A stretch of 64,000 nucleotides of DNA from Candidatus Nanopelagicales bacterium (lineage in GTDB: Bacteria > Actinomycetota > Actinomycetes > S36-B12 > GCA-2699445), in the NCBI GenBank assembly GCA_037045355.1, contig JBAOHO010000021.1, forward strand, positions 62,001 through 126,000, read 5' to 3'. The translations under genes and the position numbers were made by a program. This document shows positions 24,649 through 32,941 of the stretch, in pieces (position 1 is the stretch's first letter; every line of letters starts with the position of its first letter). The notes under the pieces were generated by a model, which did no database searches, was not told the origin of the DNA, and was given only the letters and a program-made list of their open reading frames with translations.

Positions 24649-25994
24649 TCAGTGGGGGGCTGGTTCATGCCGGCGTAGCGTCTCGGGCATCCGCGCGGCC
24701 GTCAGCAGCGCCAGTGCCGCGACGGCAGCACCCACGGCGAACGCCGGCCCATACCCGAGCGAATCCGCCAGCAGCCCGGCCAGCAGCGGACCCGAGGATC
24801 GCCCCGAGGTCGGCAGTCATCTGATAGACCGCGATGACGATCCCCTTGCCCCCGGGGCCGACCACGTCCCCGGCGACGGCGGCGGGCGCCGATCCCATGA
24901 ATGCGGCGGCCAGTCCCGCGACGGCCATGGCGACCAGGAACATCCAGGTCGCCCCGGCCACAGCCAGACCCTGCCATCCCGACGAGGGTCAACACCGCAT
25001 CCCCACAGCAGACGCCGGACGACGTCCCCGTTGGTCCGCCAGCCGACCGGCCGGCAGCAGCAGGACCGCCTGGGTCGCTGCGGCGACCAGGAATCCGATG
25101 CCCGACGAGGGTGGCGTCCGCGTTCAATCCCTCGATCACGAACAGCGGCACCAGGGAACTGCGCAGCCCGAAAGTCACGAAGCCGTTGGTCAGGTTCGCC
25201 GCAAGCGCCGCTTGGTACGCCGGGCTGCGTAGTGCCTGCGGCAGAGTCGGGGCTTTGTCCGGGTCGGAGTCGTGGGCGTCGTTGTCGGGTGCACCTGCGG
25301 TGGTATCCGAGTGATGCTGGGGCTCGGTGGGTGTCGTCTCGTCGTCGCCGTCATCAGTCGCAGCGGCAGCCGGAGTTGCATGGTGCGGGACCGGCTGGCC
25401 CGGAGGTTCGGCGGGCAAGAAGCGCCACGAGACGAGCGCCGCCAGTGCCAGGGTTCCGGCGTAGAAGAAGAAGGGCGCCCGGATGGACAGCGCAACAACG
25501 GCACCTCCGACCGCGGGTCCGGCCACTCCACCCAGTAGGAAGCCCGCCTGAAACGCGCCCGCGGCCCGACCCCTTTGTTGTGCGGTCACGACCTTGAGCA
25601 GCAGGGCCATCGCGGAGACCGTGAACATGCTCGACCCGATCCCACCGACGCCGCGCAGGACGAGCAATTGCACGTAGTCCTGGGCCAGGCCCGCGAGCAC
25701 GCTGGACACCGCCACGATGATCAGTCCGGTGGTGAGAACGTTGCGCTCCCCGACCCGGTCGACCAGTGCGCCCGCCCCCGGGGAGGAGATCAGGCGCATG
25801 AGGGCGAAAACACTCACCACGGCACCGGCCAGGAACGCGGTGACCCCGAACGACTGCGCGTAGATGGGGATCGCCGGCGCGACGATTCCGAATCCGAGTG
25901 CGACGCAGAATGCGATCGCGGCGATCACGGCCACTTCGGGGGGCAGACCCTGCAGCAGCGGTGTCCGCCGTGCGCGATCGCCCAGGCGGCTCAC
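24649..25994 (-). CDS. MFS exporter, frame-broken in its C-terminal half
   Basis: Twelve-helix drug/metabolite exporter. The start is GTG 25994, overlapping the gatD stop as GTGA. The N-terminal six helices are intact, with the motif-A loop GALVDRVGERNVL and FQAGFLLGGVAGPAVGG (motif C-like). A Thr/Asp-rich cytoplasmic loop of ~65 residues follows. After GLNADATLVG (~25095) the frame is lost, regained at MAGATWMFLVAMAVAGLAAA, and lost again after DLGAILG (~24795); the likely end is MPETLRRHEPAPH with the stop at 24649. The substrate is unknown; the tight link to gatD suggests an envelope-related cargo. Confidence 0.75.
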
Positions 25995-26716
25995 CCGCCC
26001 AGCACCGTTCGCAGCCGTTCCTCCCTGAGGTCGACGACTGCCTGCTCCACGAGGGGCTCGAGTTCGGCGCCCACGGCCCAGGTCAGGAGTTGGTCGGCGA
26101 TGTCGGGGTTGCGCACGAGGCACGGGCCGTGCAGGTAGGTGCCGATGATCCGGCCCGCCACCGCGCCCTCGGTACCATCCCCGTTGCCGACCCCGGCAAG
26201 AACGCGGCCCAGCGGTTCGACCCCAGCACCGCGCGTCGTCCCGCCGGCGTGGTTTTCGTAACCGGTGAATCGCTCCCGGTGCAGGAGATCAGTGCCGGCC
26301 GCCGGCTGCGCCGCCAGCTCGCCGACGGCGCGCTGCGGCAGCCGCGTGGTGGCGATGTCGACCAGGTCCAGGCCGGGAGCCGGGCTGCCGGTCGCGTCCG
26401 GGAACACCGATCCCAGGAACTGGTAGCCGGCACAGATGGCCAAGATGGGGGCCCCTCGGTCGGCGGCACGGCGCAAACCACCATCAGTGCGCAGCGCTTG
26501 GCAGGCAGCCACCTGGGCGGTGTCCTCGCCGCCCCCCAGGACATAGATGTCGGCCTGCGCCGGTACCGCATCTCCGGGACCGACCACGATCACCTCGGAG
26601 TCCAGACCCCGCAGTGCCGCTCGATGAGTCAACGTGATCACGTTGCCGCCGTCGCCATACGTTCCCAGCAGATCCGGGTAGATCGAGGCGATCACGATGC
26701 CCGTATCAGCGCTCAT
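25991..26716 (-). CDS. gatD: Lipid II isoglutaminyl synthase, glutaminase subunit
   Basis: Cytosolic class I glutamine amidotransferase of 241 residues that supplies ammonia to MurT for amidation of the D-Glu of lipid II. The nucleophile is Cys95 in ILAICAGYQFLG, and the catalytic His lies in GTYLHGP. The start ATG overlaps the murT stop (ATGA 26713-26716), and the MFS start overlaps its own stop, so murT-gatD-MFS are translationally chained. Confidence 0.93.
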   Translation of the reverse strand: MSADTGIVIASIYPDLLGTYGDGGNVITLTHRAALRGLDSEVIVVGPGDAVPAQADIYVLGGGEDTAQVAACQALRTDGGLRRAADRGAPILAICAGYQFLGSVFPDATGSPAPGLDLVDIATTRLPQRAVGELAAQPAAGTDLLHRERFTGYENHAGGTTRGAGVEPLGRVLAGVGNGDGTEGAVAGRIIGTYLHGPCLVRNPDIADQLLTWAVGAELEPLVEQAVVDLREERLRTVLGG

Positions 26717-27981
26717 ACCGCAGCCCCCGTCGTCCGCAACTGGTGAAAGGCCGTATACGTCGCGCACACGTGCACTTCCGTCAAGTCCCTCATGCCCGTC
26801 GGCAGCGGGGCGTCGGGCACGTAGGGATCCTCGATGACCACGTGGTCGACACCGGCCTGGGTGAGTCGCACGGCGAGATCCCGGCGGCGGAACCCGGTCG
26901 CCACCACGGTACGGCCGCGCAGTTTCTCGAACGGGACGTCCCATAGCCACGACGGATCGCGCCCGTCGGCGAAGTCGGAGTTGATCGTGATGATCACCGG
27001 CGTCGGTGCCGGCGGCATCACATCGAGCAACTCCGACCAGCCGGCGGGGTTCTTGGCGAGGAACAGCCTGATGCGGAGGTCGCCGACGCGGAAGGAACCG
27101 TAACGCCCCGACACCGACTGCACGGATTCCATGCGGCGCAGCCCTTCGCCCGGGTCCAAACCCAAGGCCGCCAGAGCAGCCAGCACCAGGGTCGCGTTCG
27201 CCTGGTTGAACCGCCCCGGGAGGCCAAGTCGTGACAGGTCGTACGTGACCCCGTCCGGACCGACGGCCGACCCGTCTCGCAGCTGCCACGCCGGGGTCGG
27301 TCGATGTCGACCACATCCCGGACAGGACCATGTCCCCTCGGCTCGCGACAACAGTGCTCCACATTGGGCGCAGACCGAGGAGTCCGACGTCCAGGCTTGG
27401 CCGGCCGCGACCCACACGACATTCGGTGCGGTGGCGGCAGCGAACTCGATCATGGGGTCGTCGGCATTGGCCACCACGATCACGTCTGGGTGGTCGGTCA
27501 ACATGGTCCGCCACGACCGCGCGGTCATCGCGACCTCATTCATGCGATCCAGTTGGTCGCGGCTCAAGTTCCCCAGCAGCAGGACCCGGGGGCGGGTCTG
27601 GGTCATCGTGCGGGGCAGGTAGGCCTCGTCGACCTCCAGAACGACCGTGGCGTCCGCCGGACACTCCGACAGTGTCATCACGATGCCCGTGGACATATTC
27701 GCCCCCGTCGGCTGTGAGACCACCGGCCCGGCCTGCTCCATGGCCGTAGCCAGCAGTTTCGTCGTGGAGGTCTTCCCGTTCGTCGCCGACACCAGTGCCG
27801 CGACCCGCCCCTGCGCGAGTTCCGTGATGGCCTCGGGGGCCAGTCGCAGGATGACCTGGCCGCCGATGACCATGCCCTCCCCGCGCCCGGCAACCCGCGA
27901 GAGCGCTGACGCGGCACGTCCCGCACCGATGGCCGCGCGGGTCCGCAGGGGGAGTTTCCCCGACGTCGATGTGGTCACCAC
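26713..27981 (-). CDS. murT: Lipid II isoglutaminyl synthase, Mur-ligase-like subunit
   Basis: A 422-residue Mur-ligase relative that activates the gamma-carboxyl of D-Glu in lipid II with ATP. The P-loop is ATNGKTST (residues ~66-73). Four cysteines (204, 207, 220, 223; CAQC and CPGC) form the zinc ribbon special to MurT. The C-terminal DUF1727 domain includes AKNPAGWSELLD and the family motif VIITINSDFADGRDPSWLWD. The start is GTG 27981. It diverges from the DUF2510 gene across an 85-bp spacer. Confidence 0.95.
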   Translation of the reverse strand: MVTTSTSGKLPLRTRAAIGAGRAASALSRVAGRGEGMVIGGQVILRLAPEAITELAQGRVAALVSATNGKTSTTKLLATAMEQAGPVVSQPTGANMSTGIVMTLSECPADATVVLEVDEAYLPRTMTQTRPRVLLLGNLSRDQLDRMNEVAMTARSWRTMLTDHPDVIVVANADDPMIEFAAATAPNVVWVAAGQAWTSDSSVCAQCGALLSRAEGTWSCPGCGRHRPTPAWQLRDGSAVGPDGVTYDLSRLGLPGRFNQANATLVLAALAALGLDPGEGLRRMESVQSVSGRYGSFRVGDLRIRLFLAKNPAGWSELLDVMPPAPTPVIITINSDFADGRDPSWLWDVPFEKLRGRTVVATGFRRRDLAVRLTQAGVDHVVIEDPYVPDAPLPTGMRDLTEVHVCATYTAFHQLRTTGAAV

Positions 27982-28066
27982 GGCAGCGTACGCCGCGCGC
28001 CCACGGCCTCCGACGATCGCCCGACTCCGCCCGCGTCACGCCTCAGGCGAGGACTACGCTCGTCCC

Positions 28067-28834
28067 ATGACCGACAGCGCGAATCTGATGCCCCCGGCCG
28101 GTTGGTACAACGATCCGCAGGATCAGTCCCAGCTGCGGTACTGGGACGGCGACCAGTGGACCGATCAGACCCGACCAGTCCCCGGTGCCGAACCCCCACA
28201 GCCCGAACCCCCGCAGCCCGCGCCAGTGGCACCTCCGGCCGAAACAGCCGCAACCGCTGCCGCAGAGCCGCAGCAAGACCACACCGTGGCCGAGCCGCAG
28301 GTCCAGTTCGCGGACCTCGCGACGCAGGGTGACGTGCCCGGGGGGCAGGAATCCGGGGGGATCCGATTCGCCGACGAGGCAGCGGTGGAATCGTCGCCCT
28401 TCCGGTTCGCCGAGGAGGAGCGGATCGACGTTATCGAGACCGGTCCGGCCGAAACGACCGGAACCGCTGCCACGTCGTCAACCGCGCCCGCACAGCAACG
28501 CGCGGGAGCAGATGTCCTGGTCTCCACCGCTTCGGCGCTGCCCGGTTACCGAGTGACACGGGTTCTGGGTGAGGTGCACGCGGTCGCGGTGCGCAGTCGC
28601 AGTTCCCTGTCCAACATGGGTGGGGGATTTCGCGCCATGCTCGGCGGCGAAGCCGAGGGCTACAGCGAGTTGCTCGGCGAGAGCAGGAACGAGGCAGTGG
28701 CGGGGCTGCGCGCAGCGGCCGCGAACATGGATGCCAACGCCGTCCTCGCCATGCGGTTCGACTCCGGCGAGATCGCGGAACTCGTGAACGAGGTGGTGGC
28801 CTACGGCACTGCCGTGGTCGTCGCGCAGGAATGA
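28067..28834 (+). CDS. DUF2510 protein with YbjQ-like heavy-metal-binding domain
   Basis: A 255-residue protein in three parts. Residues ~9-40 are a DUF2510 motif (PPAGWYNDPQDQSQLRYWDG then DQWTDQTRP), common in actinobacterial membrane or envelope proteins. A Pro/Ala/Glu-rich linker follows (~45-145). Residues ~150-255 are a YbjQ/DUF74 domain (ALPGYRVTRVLGEVHAVAV, EAVAGLRAAAANMDANAVLA, VVAYGTAVVV), a pentameric fold annotated as metal binding. No membrane segment is seen. The stop overlaps the ROK gene start by four bases. Confidence 0.85.
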   Translation: MTDSANLMPPAGWYNDPQDQSQLRYWDGDQWTDQTRPVPGAEPPQPEPPQPAPVAPPAETAATAAAEPQQDHTVAEPQVQFADLATQGDVPGGQESGGIRFADEAAVESSPFRFAEEERIDVIETGPAETTGTAATSSTAPAQQRAGADVLVSTASALPGYRVTRVLGEVHAVAVRSRSSLSNMGGGFRAMLGGEAEGYSELLGESRNEAVAGLRAAAANMDANAVLAMRFDSGEIAELVNEVVAYGTAVVVAQE

Positions 28835-29736
28835 GCGCGGGCGCCGCGCAGTATCTGGCCGTGGACATCGGCACGACGTCCCTGCGTGCGGGAGTCGTTT
28901 CGCACGGGACTGTCACGGAATCGGCGGTCACCGCCCACCCCCCGGAGGCCGACGCCACCAAGCTGCTCGATTCGGTCCTCTTCGCGATCGACGTCGTCCT
29001 GTCCGCCTCGGCCGAGCCGGTCGAGGGTCTGGCCGTGTCTTGTCCCGGCCCACTGAAGCTGCCCAGTGGTGACGTCTCACCGCTGGGGATCAGCGCATGG
29101 CGGGATTTCCCGCTGCGCGACCATCTGGCCGATCGCTTCGGGCTGCCCGTCCTCATCGACCGCGACGCCGTGTGCCTGGCCCGCGGCGAGCAGCTCGGCG
29201 GGCGGGGCAACGTGCTGGGTGTCCTCTGCGACGCGACAGTGACGTCCGGTCTCGTGCTCCACGACGACGTCGCCGTGGACGGCGACGTCGCCCATGTCGT
29301 CGTGACCGGCGATAGCGCTCCATGTCGCTGTGGTGCGCACGGCTGCCTCGCGGCCACCGTCGACGCCGACAGGATTCTCGCCACTGCCGCACGCGGCGGT
29401 GCGCGCGCGCAGGACCTGACGGATCTGGTCGCGATGGCGCGTCGCGGCGACAAGTGCGCAGCAGATGCTCTGCACGCGGCCGGGACCGCGCTCGGTACCG
29501 CACTCGCGTCGGCAGCGGCACTGCTGGACCTCGACGTCGCAGCGATCGGCGGCGGGCTGTCCCACGCCGCGGACCTGGTGATGGATGGTGTTTTCGCGGC
29601 CTGGGAACGCCACTACAGCGGTGGGTCCAACCGACGCTGCCGAGTCGTCCTGGCGGCACCCGACAGTGTGCTGATCGGCGCTGCCACGTTGTTCCGAGGT
29701 GCCCCGGATACGGGGCCACGCAACGGCTTTCCATAG
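28831..29736 (+). CDS. ROK-family protein (sugar kinase-like)
   Basis: A 301-residue ASKHA-fold protein with phosphate loop LAVDIGTTSLRAGVV, the Asp-containing LIDRDAVCLARGE, and the ROK zinc motif CRCGAHGCLAA near residue 165. No N-terminal HTH is present, so it is a kinase-type rather than a repressor-type ROK. The usual ExGH zinc histidine is replaced by GDVAHVVV, with only the His kept, so its activity is uncertain. It is coupled to the DUF2510 gene by an ATGA overlap. Confidence 0.82.
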   Translation: MSAGAAQYLAVDIGTTSLRAGVVSHGTVTESAVTAHPPEADATKLLDSVLFAIDVVLSASAEPVEGLAVSCPGPLKLPSGDVSPLGISAWRDFPLRDHLADRFGLPVLIDRDAVCLARGEQLGGRGNVLGVLCDATVTSGLVLHDDVAVDGDVAHVVVTGDSAPCRCGAHGCLAATVDADRILATAARGGARAQDLTDLVAMARRGDKCAADALHAAGTALGTALASAAALLDLDVAAIGGGLSHAADLVMDGVFAAWERHYSGGSNRRCRVVLAAPDSVLIGAATLFRGAPDTGPRNGFP

Positions 29737-29781
29737 CACAACTTCCGCGTCCGATAACCGGCTGGGGGGTTGTTCGTGCTT

Positions 29782-29810
29782 TTGTGATGAGCGTTGCGCG
29801 CTCGTAACCT
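29782..29810 (+). promoter_or_regulatory. Predicted promoter of the rex-hem operon
   Basis: TTGTGA at 29782-29787 and TAACCT at 29805-29810 are separated by 17 bp, matching the principal actinobacterial sigma-factor pattern. They lie 130 bp upstream of the chosen rex start in a 204-bp spacer after the ROK gene. TTGTGA also equals one half of the known Rex operator, but the second half-site is absent. Confidence 0.5.
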
Positions 29811-29940
29811 GACCCCGTCGCGGGGACCCGTGGCAAGGGCCGCAGCCCGAACGGAACTTGAGCAACCGACCGGCCTGGAATTCACCAGCCGAGCGGTCGG
29901 AAACCGTCAGCCGGACGACCGGGGAAATGGGGAGTGTGCG

Positions 29941-30708
29941 TTGTCGCCGCAGTCGCAGGTCTCCGGCCGGCTAGCAGCCGCCCGCGACATCCCCGCTGCG
30001 ACGGTCGCGCGCCTTCCGATCTACCACCGTGTCCTCGGGCAGCTCCTGGACGACGACGTCGCCACGGTGAGCTCGGCCGAGCTCGCCGACCTGACCGGTG
30101 TCAACAGCGCCAAGGTTCGTAAGGACCTGTCCCACCTGGGTTCCTATGGGGTGCGGGGAGTTGGCTACGACGTCGCCTATCTCAACTACCAGATCTCCCG
30201 CGGACTCGGACTGACCAATGACTCCACAGTGATCATCGTGGGGGCCGGCAACTTGGGTCGTGCCCTGGCCTCGTATGCCGGTTTCGCGAGCCGGGGTTTC
30301 CGGGTTCTCGCCTTGCTGGACGTCGACGACACACTCGTGGGCCAGTCGGTCGGACCAGTAGCGGTCGGCTCTGCTTCCGAACTCGAGCGCATCGCCCGTC
30401 ACGCTGCCCCCGACATCGGCGTCGTGGCCACGCCCGCCGAGTCTGCCCAAGAGGTGTGCGACCGACTCGTGGCCGCAGGAGTCACCAGTATCCTCAACTT
30501 CGCTCCAACCGTGCTGACCGTGCCCTCTCACATCGAGGTTCGGAAGGTCGATCTGGGACTGGAACTGCAGATCTTGGCGTTCCACGCCCAGCAGCGTCGT
30601 GGCGACGCACCGCGCAACGGCGCCGGGGTGCCGCGTGCAGTCGATGTCTCCGGCTTGGACCTGCGCGACGCCGCCACCGGGAACTCCCGACGGGAGGTGC
30701 CCGCGTGA
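29941..30708 (+). CDS. rex: Redox-sensing transcriptional repressor Rex
   Basis: Homodimeric repressor that leaves DNA when NADH binds. Residues ~12-85 form the winged helix (ATVARLPIYHRVLGQLLDD and SAKVRKDLSHLGSYGVRGVG); residues ~90-215 form the Rossmann domain with VIIVGAGNLGRALASY. The start is taken as TTG 29941, ~7 bp after GGGGAG; a longer frame from 29794 is not needed for the family domain. Its stop overlaps the hemA start (GTGA), so Rex heads the haem operon as in Streptomyces, where it also controls respiratory genes. Confidence 0.95.
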   Translation: MSPQSQVSGRLAAARDIPAATVARLPIYHRVLGQLLDDDVATVSSAELADLTGVNSAKVRKDLSHLGSYGVRGVGYDVAYLNYQISRGLGLTNDSTVIIVGAGNLGRALASYAGFASRGFRVLALLDVDDTLVGQSVGPVAVGSASELERIARHAAPDIGVVATPAESAQEVCDRLVAAGVTSILNFAPTVLTVPSHIEVRKVDLGLELQILAFHAQQRRGDAPRNGAGVPRAVDVSGLDLRDAATGNSRREVPA

Positions 30709-32033
30709 CCCTGCTCGTCGTTGGCTCCAGCCACCTGTCTGCCCCTATGGATGTTCTTGAGGCCTTGGCCGCCGCCGAAGCCGGACACTTGTCTGCTGAG
30801 GCCCTGGCCAGTCCGCATGTCGCTGAAAGCATGGTCGTGTCGACATGCAATCGGGTCGAGGTCTACGCCGAAGTCGATCGGTTCCACGCCGCCGTGGATG
30901 ACCTCATCGCCGCCCTGGCCAAGGCCGGCGGCATCCCCATCGCCGACCTCACACCGCAGTGTTACGTGCACTACGACGAACGAGCCGCCCAGCACTTGTT
31001 CGAAGTCACGGCCGGCCTGAACTCCATGGTCGTCGGCGAACAGCAGATCATGGGTCAGATCAGGACGTCACTGGCCGCTGCCCAGGAGTCCGGTACTGCC
31101 GGACGGGAGTTGAACGAAGCCGCCCAAGCGGCACTGCGGGTTGGCAAACGCGTCCGCTCCGAGACCGGGCTCGATCGTGCTGGGGCCACGATCGTGACCG
31201 TCGCCTACGCCGATGCGTTCGAGCGACTGGCCACACTCGGTGGCCCGAAGCCGCAAGACAGTCACATGGTCATCGTCGGATCCGGGGCATTGAGCGGTCT
31301 GGCCGTGGCGCACGCTGGCCGTGTCGGAGTCGCCTCCGTCACCGTGGCCGGGCGAACGGAAGAGAAGGCGCAACGACTGGCCGACTCCTACAACGCCCGG
31401 GGCACCCACATCGACGAACTCCCCGACTTGCTGGCAGCCGCCGACATCGTCGTGTTCTGCACCGGGGCTGTAGGCACCATCGTCGACCGCGGTGACGTGG
31501 CGGAAGCGATGCTGAGCAGGCCCCAGCGCCCTCTGGTTCTCGTTGACCTGGCCTTGCCCCACGACACCGACCCCAGGACCGCTGCGATTCCCGGCGTCGC
31601 CCGGATCGATCTTGCCGGCCTGTCGGAACGGCCGGAGGCGCGGGCTGATCACGCCGACACCCTGGCGGCCAACACAATCCTGTCCGACGAATTGCGGAGC
31701 TACTTCGCGGCCCGTGCTGCCCGGGCGGTCGAACCGGTGCTCGTCAGTCTGCGGGGCCGCGCCACGGCGGTCGTGGACGCGGAACTGCAACGCCTGCGTG
31801 AGCGGCTCGCGGGATTGACCGAGTCCGATTGGGCGCTCGTCGAACGCTCACTGCGACGGACCGTCAACGCCCTGATGCACACCCCGACCGTACGCATCAA
31901 GGAACTCGCTGCCGATCCCGATGGTCAGCGCTACGCCGACGCGCTCAACTCCCTGTTCGATCTGTCAGTCGACCTCGTGGACGTCATCAGTGTCTCCCGC
32001 GAGAACCCGGACGACCCGGGGGATACGCCATGA
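30705..32033 (+). CDS. hemA: Glutamyl-tRNA reductase
   Basis: First committed enzyme of C5-pathway haem synthesis: NADPH reduces Glu-tRNA to glutamate-1-semialdehyde. A 442-residue protein with the catalytic cysteine in VVSTCNRVEVY, the substrate motif TAGLNSMVVGEQQIMGQI, the NADPH-binding VIVGSGALSGLA and a C-terminal dimerisation helix. GTG 30705 overlaps the rex stop by four bases and the stop overlaps hemC by four bases. In this family degradation is often haem-controlled through the N-terminus. Confidence 0.96.
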   Translation: MTLLVVGSSHLSAPMDVLEALAAAEAGHLSAEALASPHVAESMVVSTCNRVEVYAEVDRFHAAVDDLIAALAKAGGIPIADLTPQCYVHYDERAAQHLFEVTAGLNSMVVGEQQIMGQIRTSLAAAQESGTAGRELNEAAQAALRVGKRVRSETGLDRAGATIVTVAYADAFERLATLGGPKPQDSHMVIVGSGALSGLAVAHAGRVGVASVTVAGRTEEKAQRLADSYNARGTHIDELPDLLAAADIVVFCTGAVGTIVDRGDVAEAMLSRPQRPLVLVDLALPHDTDPRTAAIPGVARIDLAGLSERPEARADHADTLAANTILSDELRSYFAARAARAVEPVLVSLRGRATAVVDAELQRLRERLAGLTESDWALVERSLRRTVNALMHTPTVRIKELAADPDGQRYADALNSLFDLSVDLVDVISVSRENPDDPGDTP

Positions 32034-32941
32034 CATCGCTGCGTTTGGCGACCCGCCGGTCACCGCTTGCCCTGGCCCAATCCCACAGCATCGCGGAGCG
32101 CATCGAAGCGGCGACCGGCCGCGACGTCGAACTGGTGCCTATCACCTCCGACGGTGATCGCAGCACCGCCTCGCTGCGCCAGATCGGAGGGGTCGGCGTT
32201 TTCGTGGCCACCGTGCGGGACGCGGTCGTAGCAGGACGCGCCGACCTCGCGGTCCATTCCTTGAAGGACCTCCCCACAGCGGCCCAGGAAGGGCTGGAAC
32301 TTGCCGCGGTCCCTGCGCGCGGCGACGTTCGAGACGCACTGGTGTCGCTGAACGGTGGCCTCGCCGACCTCGCGCCCGGCGCTTCGATCGGAACCGGATC
32401 CCCGCGCCGTGCGGCGCAACTACGGTCGTTGCGCCCCGACGTGAGAGTGATCGACATCAGGGGAAACGTCGACACCCGCATCGGCATGGTCGACTCCGGC
32501 GAAATGGGTGCCATCGTATTGGCGCTGGCCGGTCTGCAGCGCCTGGGGCGGGAGAATCGGGCCACACAGGTGCTGTCCGTCGCTGAGATGCTGCCGGCCC
32601 CCGGGCAAGCCGCTCTCGCCATCGAGAGCCGAGCCGACGACGCCGAGACCAAGGCCGCTGTCGTTCACTTGTCGGACCCCACCACTTACGCGTGTGTCAC
32701 CGCCGAACGGGCGTTGCTGCATGAACTCCAGGCAGGCTGCACCGCGCCTGTCGCCGCCCTCGCCACGATCACCGGTGAGGGCCTCGAGCTCGAGGCCGCC
32801 GTCTGGGGCGACGGCTCACCCGAACCCATCCGTGTGTCGATCAGCGGGGCCACCTCGGACCCCGCCCACCTCGGCCGCACCGCCGCGCAGCAATTGCTCG
32901 CCGACGGTGCCGCCCAACTCGTAGGGGAACCAGTCCGATGA
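32030..32941 (+). CDS. hemC: Porphobilinogen deaminase (hydroxymethylbilane synthase)
   Basis: Joins four porphobilinogens into hydroxymethylbilane on a dipyrromethane cofactor. The 303 residues include LRLATRRSPLALAQS, the Asp-bearing VHSLKDLPT, GTGSPRRAAQLRSLRPD, VIDIRGNVDTRI and the cofactor-attachment cysteine in LQAGCTAPVAA. It is coupled by ATGA overlaps to hemA and to the HemD-like gene. Confidence 0.97.
   Translation: MTSLRLATRRSPLALAQSHSIAERIEAATGRDVELVPITSDGDRSTASLRQIGGVGVFVATVRDAVVAGRADLAVHSLKDLPTAAQEGLELAAVPARGDVRDALVSLNGGLADLAPGASIGTGSPRRAAQLRSLRPDVRVIDIRGNVDTRIGMVDSGEMGAIVLALAGLQRLGRENRATQVLSVAEMLPAPGQAALAIESRADDAETKAAVVHLSDPTTYACVTAERALLHELQAGCTAPVAALATITGEGLELEAAVWGDGSPEPIRVSISGATSDPAHLGRTAAQQLLADGAAQLVGEPVR

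Noticed and set aside
29760..29830. Rex operator upstream of rex
   Set aside because: Only one TTGTGA half-site is present; the expected second half TCACAA six to eight bases away is missing.
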